Shown one piece after another: positions 50,430-58,744 of a stretch of 64,000 nt of DNA. The notes under the pieces are model-generated. The model searched no databases, was not told the origin of the DNA, and saw only the letters and a program-made list of their open reading frames with translations. Made by a program: the position numbers and the translations under genes. This stretch comes from JANOBD01 sp031411495 (GTDB lineage Bacteria > Planctomycetota > Phycisphaerae > Tepidisphaerales > Tepidisphaeraceae): NCBI GenBank assembly GCA_031411495.1, contig JANOBD010000175.1, forward strand, positions 186,001 through 250,000, read 5' to 3'. Numbering within the stretch: position 1 is the first letter of the stretch; every line of letters begins with the position of its first letter.

Positions 50430-51476
50430 ATGGAAGAGCCCGAATCGTTTGACGTCGCGATCATCGGCGCCGGCCCGATCGGAATCGAGCTGGCCGTCGC
50501 CCTCAAGCGCGAGGCGATCCGCTACGTGCACTTCGAGGCCGGCCAGGTCGGCAACACCATGATGTGGTGGGCGCCACAGACCCGCTGGTTCAGCTCCAAT
50601 GACCGCATCAGCATCGCCGGCGTCCCGCTGATGACGCCCGACCAAGGCAAGGCCACGCGCGAGGTCTATCTCGCTTACCTGCGATCGGTCGTTACCCAGT
50701 TTGATCTGGACATCCGCACCTACGAACCGCTGAGAAACGTCGAGCGCGCGGGCGACGCATTTCTCGTCACCACCGAGGCACACGGAGAGAAACGCCAGAC
50801 GCGCGTGAAGCGGATCATCCTCGCCACCGGCGGCACCGACCGCCCGCGCACGCTCGGCATTCCCGGCGAGGATCTGCCCCACGTATCCGCCTACTTCCAG
50901 GAGCCGCACACGTACTTCCGCAAGCGGCTCCTGGTGATCGGCGGCCGCAACAGCGCGGCGGAAGCGGCCCTGCGCTGCCATCATGCCGGCGGCCACGTCG
51001 CCCTCAGCTATCGACGCAGCGAATTACCGGCCAAGAGTATCAAGTACTGGCTCATGCCGGAGATCAGCGGGCTGATCGACGCGGGAAAGATCGAGGCCCA
51101 TTTTGATACGGCTCCCGTGCGAATCACGCCGCGCGCCGTCACGCTCAAGCGCGGCGACGAGACGTTCGATGTGCCGGCCGACTTCGTGCTCAAACTGATC
51201 GGCTATGAGCAGGACAACGCGTTGCTGAAGCTCTGCGACATCGAGCTGACCGGCGAAGACCAGATTCCGCGCTTCGACCCGCAGACGATGATGTCGAACG
51301 TGCCCGGCATCTACCTCGCCGGCACGGCGGTCGGCGGGACGCAGACGCGCTACAAGATCTTCCTCGAGAACTGCCACGCCCACGTGGCGGCGATCGTCGC
51401 GCACCTCACCGGCAAGGCGCCGCCGGACGATCTCTCGTGCGAACTGCCGCAGGCGGCGTTCCAGCCGGAGAGTTGA
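50430..51476 (+). CDS. YpdA-like FAD/NAD(P)-dependent oxidoreductase (bacillithiol-disulfide-reductase family)
   Basis: 348 residues. FAD-binding FDVAIIGAGPIGIELAVALK at the N-terminus, KRIILATGGTDRPRTLGIPG, the NADPH Rossmann loop RLLVIGGRNSAAEAALRCHH, and VPGIYLAGTAVGGTQTRYKI at the C-terminus follow the YpdA pattern, without the CxxC of thioredoxin reductase. In Firmicutes YpdA reduces bacillithiol disulfide. In planctomycetes the thiol is unknown, so the role (low-molecular-weight-thiol reduction) is inferred from family. Divergent from the ribBA pair with a 59-bp gap. Confidence 0.88.
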   Translation: MEEPESFDVAIIGAGPIGIELAVALKREAIRYVHFEAGQVGNTMMWWAPQTRWFSSNDRISIAGVPLMTPDQGKATREVYLAYLRSVVTQFDLDIRTYEPLRNVERAGDAFLVTTEAHGEKRQTRVKRIILATGGTDRPRTLGIPGEDLPHVSAYFQEPHTYFRKRLLVIGGRNSAAEAALRCHHAGGHVALSYRRSELPAKSIKYWLMPEISGLIDAGKIEAHFDTAPVRITPRAVTLKRGDETFDVPADFVLKLIGYEQDNALLKLCDIELTGEDQIPRFDPQTMMSNVPGIYLAGTAVGGTQTRYKIFLENCHAHVAAIVAHLTGKAPPDDLSCELPQAAFQPES

Positions 51477-51695
51477 AGTCGGGCTCCGCAGGTGGCCGTT
51501 CCCCCAACGGATATCGCCGTCGCCAGGTGTCATTCTATGGCTAAAGAATTCCGTCTTTGTTGACTCTTGTTCCAAATCCCGGGAAAGTCTCCGCAGGGAG
51601 CGGGGGAGGGAGTGCCCGTGGCCGCCCGAGTGGCCCGGCAGATCACGGCAGCGTCGTGCAGTTGCTGCACGCCCGAAAGGTGGTCGCGCTTGAGT

Positions 51696-53267
51696 ATGAT
51701 CCGTTCCGACGTCGGCCTGACATCAGGCACGCGTCCGCTGGCGGCGTTGTCGACCATCGAGGGGGCCGCCGAATATGACGAGTTGCCACCGCCGCCGAAA
51801 CGATTGGTCTCGCTCGACGTGTTCCGCGGCATCACGATCGCCGCGATGCTCCTGGTGAACAACCCCGGCCACGGCACGCCTTACGCGCCGCTCGAACACG
51901 CCGAGTGGCACGGCTGGACGCCCACCGACCTGATCTTTCCGTTCTTCCTGTTCATCGTCGGCGTGGCGATCCCGTTCTCGCTGGTTCGGCGCGGCATCAC
52001 CGAGCACCTCACCGTCGGCCAGCAGTTCGCGCGGATCTGGACTCGGGCGCTCGCTCTGGTCCTGCTGGGAATCCTCTTGTCCGCGAACAACCTCCTCTGG
52101 CCGTTTACCAACACGCCGGACGGGTTCGTCGCGACCAAAGCGCTGCGGATCTTCGGGTTCGTTTTCATTTACGCGAGCATCCTGTTTCTGCTCACGCCGT
52201 GGCCTTGGAAGTCGGTGAGCCGGATCCTTCCGCTCGTGGTCAGCGTAATGCTCGTCGGATACCTCGTGACGATGCATTTCGTCCGCGCCAAGGCGATCGC
52301 CAACGGCTGGCCGGCCGAAACGTTCGGCAACGGCGCGTTCAACCCGGACATGCTTCGCATCCCCGGCGTGCTGCAGCGCATCGGCGTGTGCTACGGGTTC
52401 GCCGCGTCGATCGCGCTGCTCTTCGAATGGCGCGGCGTTCTACTCTTTGCTTTGTTGTTCTGTGCGCTCTACAGCGTGCTGATGCTGCAGGGGCGCTTTC
52501 CCGGCAGGGACGATGCCTCGCGCGGCTCGCTCACCAGGGAAGACAACTTCGCACGATCGGTCGATCAATTCGTCTTCGAGCGCCGCGCGTATTCCGACGG
52601 CAAGCCGATCATCAAGCCCGATGGCTCGCCGGTCTTCACGCAGAAGCACACCTACAGCGAATATCCGGATAACGAAGGCATCGTTTCAACACTGCCGGCG
52701 ATCGGCACGGCGCTGCTCGGCGTGTTGGTGGGCTTTTGGCTGCGCACACAGAAGACGACCGGCGAACACGCCGCAGGATTGCTCGCGATGGGCCTGCCCG
52801 TCATGTTGCTCGGGTTACTGCTCGATCACGCGCTTATGCCGATCAACAAGAACCTCTGGACGCCCTCCTTCACGGTCTTCTCGGCCGGCGTAGGAATGCT
52901 CTGCCTGGGTTTCGTCTATTGGCTCATCGAAGTCTGCAATCGCCGCGTGTGGGCGTGGCCGTTCAAGGTGATCGGCATGAACGCGATCACGGCGTTCGTG
53001 CTGGCGAACCTGTTCGTGCGCGTGAGCCGGCTGGTGACGGTCACAGAACCCGGCACCGGCAAAGCGGTCAGCTCGCTCGGGTACCTGAACAATCGAATCG
53101 TCGACGGGGTGCAGTTCGCCTCCGCGAAATGGACGCATCTGGGCAGCCATTTCGGCGCGTTCGACACGCCGCAGAACCTGTCGCTGGCGTACGCGATCGT
53201 ATTCGTGATGCTCGTCTGGCTCGTGACGTGGGTGATGTACGTGTGCCGGGTGTTTGTGAAGGTGTGA
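51696..53267 (+). CDS. HGSNAT/DUF5009-like membrane acyltransferase
   Basis: 523 residues from ATG 51696 (TGAG upstream); the frame is open to 51567, but that part is low-complexity and Cys-rich. LVSLDVFRGITIAAMLLVNN, then HAEWHGWTPTDLIFPFFLFIVG with the active-site His and the conserved Trp/Asp/Phe-Pro-Phe, and LQRIGVCYGFAASIALLF are landmarks of heparan-alpha-glucosaminide N-acetyltransferase-like proteins. About ten TM helices with a large loop near 270-340. It acetylates or transfers acyl groups on glycans across the membrane; the acceptor is unknown. Convergent with the AI-2E-family gene. Confidence 0.85.
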   Translation: MIRSDVGLTSGTRPLAALSTIEGAAEYDELPPPPKRLVSLDVFRGITIAAMLLVNNPGHGTPYAPLEHAEWHGWTPTDLIFPFFLFIVGVAIPFSLVRRGITEHLTVGQQFARIWTRALALVLLGILLSANNLLWPFTNTPDGFVATKALRIFGFVFIYASILFLLTPWPWKSVSRILPLVVSVMLVGYLVTMHFVRAKAIANGWPAETFGNGAFNPDMLRIPGVLQRIGVCYGFAASIALLFEWRGVLLFALLFCALYSVLMLQGRFPGRDDASRGSLTREDNFARSVDQFVFERRAYSDGKPIIKPDGSPVFTQKHTYSEYPDNEGIVSTLPAIGTALLGVLVGFWLRTQKTTGEHAAGLLAMGLPVMLLGLLLDHALMPINKNLWTPSFTVFSAGVGMLCLGFVYWLIEVCNRRVWAWPFKVIGMNAITAFVLANLFVRVSRLVTVTEPGTGKAVSSLGYLNNRIVDGVQFASAKWTHLGSHFGAFDTPQNLSLAYAIVFVMLVWLVTWVMYVCRVFVKV

Positions 53268-53322
53268 GACCACCTTTGAGCCCGGCCAAGGTGGCTGGAG
53301 CTTCGGCAATCATCTTCATGGA

Positions 53323-54507
53323 TCAGGCAAGTCCCTCGACCTCAACGTCTTCGCCCAGCGCCTGGCGGACGTAAAGCATCTTCACCGCCACCACGATCGC
53401 CGCCAGCAGCGGCGCGGCGAGCATCAATCCCAATCCGCCCATCATCACCCCGGCGAGCACCTGGAAGAGGATCAGCAGCGCCGGAGGGGTGTCGACGGCC
53501 TTCTTCTGCACCATCGGCGTCAGGATGTAACCCTCGAACGTCTGGGCGACGATGTACAGCACCGTGATCCAGATCACCTTGTGGCCCGCATCCGGATCGG
53601 CCAGCGCAAAGAGGATCGCCGGCACAAATGACACGAGCGGTCCGAAGTTGGGAACGAAGTTGAAGAGCGCTGCGAGGATGGCGAACGTGAGCCACAGCCG
53701 CACGCCGATGAAGTAGAGTCCGACACCCGTGAGTGTGCCGATGACCAGCATCGTGATCGCCTGCCCCACCAGCCACCAGCGCAGCGTGTGGTGAGTGGCC
53801 GAGAGGGTTTGCGAGATCAATTCGCGGCGCGACCGCGGGAACAGCAGCAGCACGCCGCGGCGATACAGGCCGGGCTCTAGCGCGAGATAGATTCCCGCCG
53901 CCAGCACCACGAGTATCGCCACCACGCCATTCACCGCACCGGCCGCGAATAGGCCGGCACCATCGATCAGCGGCTCGGCCGCTGCCTTGACAGTCTTGGT
54001 CAGTCGTTCACCCCGCTGGGTCGTGGGTGCGGTGGTCGGCTTCGTGGTCGCGGGCTCGTCGGCGGGTTGCACATCGTCCTCGGCCGTGCCGCTGGTCGAA
54101 TCGTGATGCGACGCCTGATTGAGCAGCATCCGGCCCCAGCGATAAGTCAGGATCCGTGATTCGATCCGCTTGGTCTGCTCTGGCAGCGTCTTGGCGATCT
54201 CATCGATCTCGCGGGCAAAGCTCGGTACGACGAACGCGCCGATTCCCACGCCGAGTCCGATCAAGGCCAGGAGAACGGCGACGATTGCCGTCCTTCTCCC
54301 AAGGCCGGTGACGCGGGCGACGGGCTCGGCAAGGCTGGCGAGCAGCGTGGCAATTAACGCCGCCGCGAACGCCAGCAGGAAGACGGTCAGCGCCGACCGA
54401 ACAAGCCAAAACAGCAGAAACGCCAGTGAGCCCAAACCCAGAACGATCAGCGCGCGGCGCAGCGTCCGCGAATCGTTGTCGACCAGATTGGGCTCGGGTG
54501 TCTGCAT
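53323..54507 (-). CDS. AI-2E (PerM/TqsA) family permease
   Basis: 394 residues from ATG 54507; the longer frame to 54609 adds only charged residues. Eight TM helices; FLLFWLVRSALTVFLLAFAA at the N-terminus, LFNFVPNFGPLVSFVPAILF, then GYILTPMVQKKAVDTPPALL and GLGLMLAAPLLAAIVVAVKM are family hallmarks. A Thr/Pro/Ala-rich loop (ATTKPTTAPTTQ) interrupts the soluble region near 160. Members export AI-2, Na+/H+ or other solutes; substrate here is unknown. 263 bp separate it from the upstream clpX, including clpX's terminator, so it has its own promoter. Confidence 0.9.
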   Translation of the reverse strand: MQTPEPNLVDNDSRTLRRALIVLGLGSLAFLLFWLVRSALTVFLLAFAAALIATLLASLAEPVARVTGLGRRTAIVAVLLALIGLGVGIGAFVVPSFAREIDEIAKTLPEQTKRIESRILTYRWGRMLLNQASHHDSTSGTAEDDVQPADEPATTKPTTAPTTQRGERLTKTVKAAAEPLIDGAGLFAAGAVNGVVAILVVLAAGIYLALEPGLYRRGVLLLFPRSRRELISQTLSATHHTLRWWLVGQAITMLVIGTLTGVGLYFIGVRLWLTFAILAALFNFVPNFGPLVSFVPAILFALADPDAGHKVIWITVLYIVAQTFEGYILTPMVQKKAVDTPPALLILFQVLAGVMMGGLGLMLAAPLLAAIVVAVKMLYVRQALGEDVEVEGLA

Positions 54508-54709
54508 AGTGGATGGACGAGAGCAAGAAATCCTAAGCGCAACTAGAAGGCGCGCGACTCGGGAATCTCCCGAGCCATCATCGTCGGATCGTGGCGAGAG
54601 CGTGGGCAATCCCGAGGGTTCATCGAGGTAAACGCCCGCTCTCTCGCCGGATCACTTCCCGCGCACGCGATGCCGTGGAGGTCTGGCGGAATGGGCGGCG
54701 GCTCGCGAT

Positions 54710-54746
54710 AAAAAAGGCGACCCTCGTCAGCCTGACGAGGGTCGCC
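54710..54746 (-). terminator. Strong intrinsic terminator of clpX
   Basis: Perfect 14-bp stem (GGCGACCCTCGTCA at 54716-54729 with TGACGAGGGTCGCC at 54733-54746) and a three-base loop, followed on the minus strand by a run of six T (A at 54710-54715 on plus). It starts 25 bp after the clpX stop. Confidence 0.92.
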
Positions 54747-54770
54747 ACTGCGATTTCGGTGTCCGCTCGA

Positions 54771-56156
54771 TCAGGCGCTCTTGCGCTGTTCGAGCTTCAC
54801 GTTCTTCTCGCCGAAGATGTCTTTCGCGCCGTCGACGACATCGCCGTCGATGATGTACTTGCTGCCGGCGGGCTGGTCGGGGAGGCGATACATGATGTCC
54901 ATCATGATCTCTTCGCACACCGCACGCAGGCCGCGGGCGCCGGTGTCGCGCTTGACGGCTCGGCGGGCGATCTTGATCAGCGCATCGCTCGTGAACTCGA
55001 GCGACTTGTTGTCCATCTTGAACAGCCGCTGGTACTGACGGACGATCGCGTTCTTCGGCTCGGTGAGGATGTTCACCAACGTGTCGATATCCAGCGGATC
55101 CAACGGCGCGATCAGCGGCAGGCGGCCGATGAACTCGGGGATCATGCCGAACTCGACGAGGTCTTCCGGCTGAACCTGGCGGAGCGTCTTGATGCGCTCG
55201 GCCTGCTCGTCTTTGCGGCCGGCGGTTTCGGAGAAGAAGCCGATCTGTTGTTTGCCGAGGCGTTTGCGGATGATGTCATCCAGCCCGACGAAGGTACCGC
55301 CGGCGATGAACAGGATGTGCGTCGTGTCCATCTGGATGTACTGCTGTTCGGGATGCTTGCGTCCGCCTTGCGGCGGGATGTTGGCGACAGTGCCTTCGAG
55401 CATTTTCAGCAATGCCTGCTGCACGCCTTCGCCGGACACGTCGCGGGTGATGCTGACGTTGTTCTGGGTTTTGCCGATCTTGTCGATTTCGTCGATGTAG
55501 ACGATGCCGCGCTGCGCGGCTTCGAGATCGTAATCCGCGGCCTGGAGCAGACGGAGAAGGATGTTCTCGACATCTTCGCCGACGTAACCGGCTTCGGTGA
55601 GCGTGGTGGCGTCGCCGATCGCGAACGGCACATTCAGGCTCTTGGCGAGCGTCTTGGCAAGCAGCGTCTTGCCCGAGCCGGTCGGGCCGATGAGCAGGAC
55701 GTTCGACTTGTCGATGTCGACGTGATCCTCGGTCGGCGTGCCGTCTTCGTTGGTCGTGCTCTGCAGCGATGCGAGTCGCTTGTAGTGATTATGAACGGCG
55801 ACGCTGAGCGCGCGCTTGGCATGTTCCTGGCCGACGATGTGCTGATCGAGCTGCGTCTTGAGTTCGCGCGGCTTGGGAATGTTGGTGAAGGTCGGCAGGG
55901 TGCTCGACGAGAGCTTGCGCTTTTCCTGCTTGATGATGTTGTGCGCCAGATCGACACAGTTGGCGCAGATGAAGACATCGGACGGTCCTTCGACCATCGG
56001 TCCGACATCGCGCGAGCTCTTTCCGCAGAACGAGCAGGTGGTCATGCGTCGGCCGCGGAAACCCCCGCCGCCACCGCCCGGGGGTTGTGTGCCACCGCCG
56101 CCCGGGGGGAGGTTCGAGCCACCGCTGCCATTACCGGGACGATTCGGATTTGCCAT
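54771..56156 (-). CDS. clpX: ATP-dependent Clp protease ATP-binding subunit ClpX
   Basis: 461 residues from ATG 56156 (AGAGGA seven bases upstream; the longer frame to 56246 is rejected). N-terminal Gly/Pro-rich stretch, then the C4 zinc-binding domain (CSFCGKSSRDVG, FICANCVD). AAA+ core: Walker A LLIGPTGSGKTLLAKTLAKS, pore loop GYVGEDVENILL, Walker B GIVYIDEIDKIG, and the RKH/IGF-type loop KQQIGFFSE that docks ClpP (IGF). Hexameric unfoldase feeding ClpP in the cytoplasm. clpP and tig are not adjacent, unlike the usual order. The long Gly-rich leader before the zinc domain is unusual. Confidence 0.96.
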   Translation of the reverse strand: MANPNRPGNGSGGSNLPPGGGGTQPPGGGGGGFRGRRMTTCSFCGKSSRDVGPMVEGPSDVFICANCVDLAHNIIKQEKRKLSSSTLPTFTNIPKPRELKTQLDQHIVGQEHAKRALSVAVHNHYKRLASLQSTTNEDGTPTEDHVDIDKSNVLLIGPTGSGKTLLAKTLAKSLNVPFAIGDATTLTEAGYVGEDVENILLRLLQAADYDLEAAQRGIVYIDEIDKIGKTQNNVSITRDVSGEGVQQALLKMLEGTVANIPPQGGRKHPEQQYIQMDTTHILFIAGGTFVGLDDIIRKRLGKQQIGFFSETAGRKDEQAERIKTLRQVQPEDLVEFGMIPEFIGRLPLIAPLDPLDIDTLVNILTEPKNAIVRQYQRLFKMDNKSLEFTSDALIKIARRAVKRDTGARGLRAVCEEIMMDIMYRLPDQPAGSKYIIDGDVVDGAKDIFGEKNVKLEQRKSA

Positions 56157-56710
56157 TGAACATTCCTCTGCAATCACCACACGGAAAACGGGTTCCGCGG
56201 CGCTCGACCGATAGGGACAATTCAAGCCCGAACCCAGCGAGCACACTCCTCATGGTGTATCGAATCGTTCCCGACGCGAACTTGATACATAAACTGCGGA
56301 GCGAACCACATCCGAGGCCATGGGATACGTCCCAGATGGGTGGAACCGATACACATGTTCGAAATCGACCAGACCTCTCAGGTGCGGGGCACGACATCGC
56401 GATCACGCCACGGGACGGACTCCCGCCGGCCGCGCTCCATATTATGCGTGCGTCGGCGCTAAATCGCACCGCTCATTGCCTTGAAATCGCGGTTTTTTCA
56501 GGGTCCGAAAACCTCCGGCGCCGATTTCCGCCCCGCCGAATGAACCCGCAATCCTTCGCGATCGCACCTGCACGGCGGATCTGGCCCGGCTAAGGCATTC
56601 CGAGAACATGGTTTAGCGAGCGTGTAGCGATTTGCCGCGTCTGCGACGTCGCCGCATAATCATATCGGTCTCGCAGTACGCTTTCAGGTCCCTTCGTCGC
56701 AGGAGATCCC
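56157..56710. promoter_or_regulatory. Gene-free divergent region between clpX and the DUF2959 lipoprotein
   Basis: 554 bp with no credible ORF. It must contain both promoters. Visible are CGAATCG-like words, a GGGATACGTCCC palindrome near 56318-56329 and a T-run at 56493-56498. An AGGAG precedes the 56711 start. No RNA gene recognised. Confidence 0.35.
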
Positions 56711-57412
56711 ATGTTCCGTTTCACCGCCGTTCCCGTTTCGACGTATGCGCTTCGCCTGTCGATGTGCGCGCTGCTCGCGCTCGTCGGCCTGCAGGCGTCA
56801 ACGGGGTGCCAGACCGTGCGAACCGGCTACTACAACGCGTGGGAGAAGTTCGGATACGCCAAGCGCGAGCGACTGGTCGACAACGTCAGGGCCGCCGCCG
56901 CCGAGCAGGGCGAGGCCAAGCAACAGTTCGCCTCCGCGCTGGAGCAGTTCAAAAGCGTCGTCAACTTCGACGGCGGCAGCCTCGAAACCGTCTATAACAA
57001 GCTCAACAAGGAATACGAGCGCTGCGTCAGCTCCGCCGACGGAGTGAACGGGAAGATCAAGTCCGTCAAGAACGTTGCCGCTTCACTCTTCACCGAATGG
57101 CAAGGCGAGGTGAACCAGATCAGCGACGGCAACCTCAAATCCAAGAGCCAGGCGCTCTTCGACAAGACGCAGACCGCCTACGGCGAGATGATCGCCCGCA
57201 TGGACTCGGCCGCCGCGACGATGAATCCGGTCCTGCAGAGCTTTAAAGACCGCGTCCTGTTCATCAAGGGCAACCTCAACGCCCAGGCGATCGCCAGCCT
57301 CAAGGGCACCGAAGTCGAGCTCGGCAGCGAAATCGACAAGCTCATCAAGGAAATGGAAGCCAGCATCAAGGAAGCCGACGACTTCATCAACGAAGTCGGC
57401 GCAAAGAAGTGA
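56711..57412 (+). CDS. DUF2959 lipoprotein
   Basis: 233 residues with CAGGAG upstream. Signal peptide ending in LQASTGC (Cys33) marks a lipoprotein. The mature part begins YYNAWEKFGYAKRERLVDNV, the DUF2959 signature, followed by long helices (AKQQFASALEQFKSVVNF, LDTVY-like SLETVYNKLNKEYE, LGSEIDKLIKEMEASIKEAD) predicted as coiled coil. Outer- or inner-membrane-anchored helical protein of unknown role, widespread in gamma-proteobacteria and planctomycetes. Separate transcription unit. Confidence 0.88.
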   Translation: MFRFTAVPVSTYALRLSMCALLALVGLQASTGCQTVRTGYYNAWEKFGYAKRERLVDNVRAAAAEQGEAKQQFASALEQFKSVVNFDGGSLETVYNKLNKEYERCVSSADGVNGKIKSVKNVAASLFTEWQGEVNQISDGNLKSKSQALFDKTQTAYGEMIARMDSAAATMNPVLQSFKDRVLFIKGNLNAQAIASLKGTEVELGSEIDKLIKEMEASIKEADDFINEVGAKK

Positions 57413-57638
57413 CGGCCATCCCTCGTCGGGCGACTGGGCCGGCGGCAGCAAAGCCATCGCGCCGCGCATCTGCTCCATGTTAACGCGACAAGGCATTTGG
57501 CGAATATGAATGTGGTTAGCTCAGATGTCGGTCACCGGGCGGCTAGGCAGACTGGATCTTTCGAACTGGTTGTCAGTTCGGGAGGGCTCCGTCGCACATT
57601 CTGCAACGGAGTTAAGTTTCACTGCGAAGGAGAGATAC

Positions 57639-58589
57639 ATGTCTGCCCGAAAATCGATTGCTGGCGCTGCGGCGTTGGTCATCTTGTCATGTGCGACGTC
57701 GTTTGCAGGCACGGTGGCATATTGGAACTTCGAAAACGGCACGGTCGACGCGCAAGTTCCGCACGCGGGCGCTGACGGCATCTTCGACGGCTCGACACCC
57801 GATGTCTCGGGCAACGGCAACGCACTCTCGGTCTGGAATGCCGGCGGCTCAGGCTTCAAATACACCGCCGACGTCCCCGCCACCGGCCAAGTCAATGGCA
57901 CGCCGAATCACCTGAGCATCAAAAACACCGGCGGCGGGCCGGCGGCGTTCTCTGTCGACCGCAACAACAACCCGCCTGGCCTTGCGCTCAACAATACCGC
58001 GTATCCGCAGTTCACCGTCGAAGCCAGCTACAAGCCCGAAAACGGCGGATACCGCACCGCCGTCGGTCGCGACGCCAGGGGTGTCGCCAACAGCGACGGC
58101 AGCCTCGCCGCGCTTTACCTCCAGGCCACGCCGGACAATCGCTTCGCGATCAAGTTCAGCGACCTCGCGGGCAACTTCTGGGAAGCCCTCACCGAGCCGA
58201 ACTTCGTGCATGGCTTTGATTTCCCGACCGACCCGAACGGTCTGCTCAGCACCTGGTACAACCTCGTCGGCGTCAGTGACGGCTCGACGCTCAAGCTCTA
58301 CGTCAACAACGTCCTCCAGGCGACGACGACCATCACCAGCACGAACTCGGCACTCGCCGTCGGTACCGACCCCAATGCCGGCGACGACTGGACGAGCGGC
58401 GGCTGGAGCGTCGGCCGCGGCCTGTACAACGGCGGGCACGTCGATCGCGGCTACGGTTTCCTCGACGAAGTCCGCATCTCCGACTCGGCGCTGGCGCCGT
58501 CGCAATTCCTCTCGGCCCTTGCGCCCGAACCGACTTCGGCTCTTGGGTTGAGTGCGCTCGCGATCGTCGCGCGCCGCCGTCGGGCCTGA
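57639..58589 (+). CDS. Exported LamG-like protein with PEP-CTERM sorting tail
   Basis: 316 residues from ATG 57639, set by AAGGAGAG six bases upstream. Signal peptide MSARKSIAGAAALVILSCATSFA. The body is a concanavalin-like LamG domain (AYWNFENGTVDAQVPHAGAD, PQFTVEASYKPENGG, WYNLVGVSDGSTLKLYVNNV, GFLDEVRISDSAL). The C-terminus APEPTSALGLSALAIVARRRR is a PEP-CTERM signal (Pro-Glu-Pro, hydrophobic helix, basic tail), cleaved by an exosortase in species that have one. A strong terminator follows 31 bp later. Confidence 0.92.
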   Translation: MSARKSIAGAAALVILSCATSFAGTVAYWNFENGTVDAQVPHAGADGIFDGSTPDVSGNGNALSVWNAGGSGFKYTADVPATGQVNGTPNHLSIKNTGGGPAAFSVDRNNNPPGLALNNTAYPQFTVEASYKPENGGYRTAVGRDARGVANSDGSLAALYLQATPDNRFAIKFSDLAGNFWEALTEPNFVHGFDFPTDPNGLLSTWYNLVGVSDGSTLKLYVNNVLQATTTITSTNSALAVGTDPNAGDDWTSGGWSVGRGLYNGGHVDRGYGFLDEVRISDSALAPSQFLSALAPEPTSALGLSALAIVARRRRA

Positions 58590-58620
58590 TCCGATCGCGA
58601 ACATAGTGTAAGTGGGGGAA

Positions 58621-58649
58621 ACGGGCGCGCCATCTGGCGCGCCCGTTTT
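58621..58649 (+). terminator. Intrinsic terminator of the PEP-CTERM gene
   Basis: Perfect 12-bp inverted repeat (ACGGGCGCGCCA, 58621-58632, with TGGCGCGCCCGT, 58635-58646) then TTTT. The core is an 11-bp GC-rich stem with a four-base loop. Confidence 0.85.
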
Positions 58650-58744
58650 CAATCCGGGTCGCTGGCTCCGGTTGGCCGAATCCTCGAGCGGATGTCCGCA
58701 GCAGCGCGTTGCCGAGCGCCTCAAACGCGGACAAGCTATTGGCC

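Noticed and set aside
53270..53294. CCACCTT/AAGGTGG hairpin as terminator between convergent genes
   Set aside because: A 7-bp stem with an 11-nt loop and no T-run on either strand; insufficient for an intrinsic terminator call.
54591..56159. 522-codon plus-strand frame
   Set aside because: Antisense to clpX and crosses its terminator.
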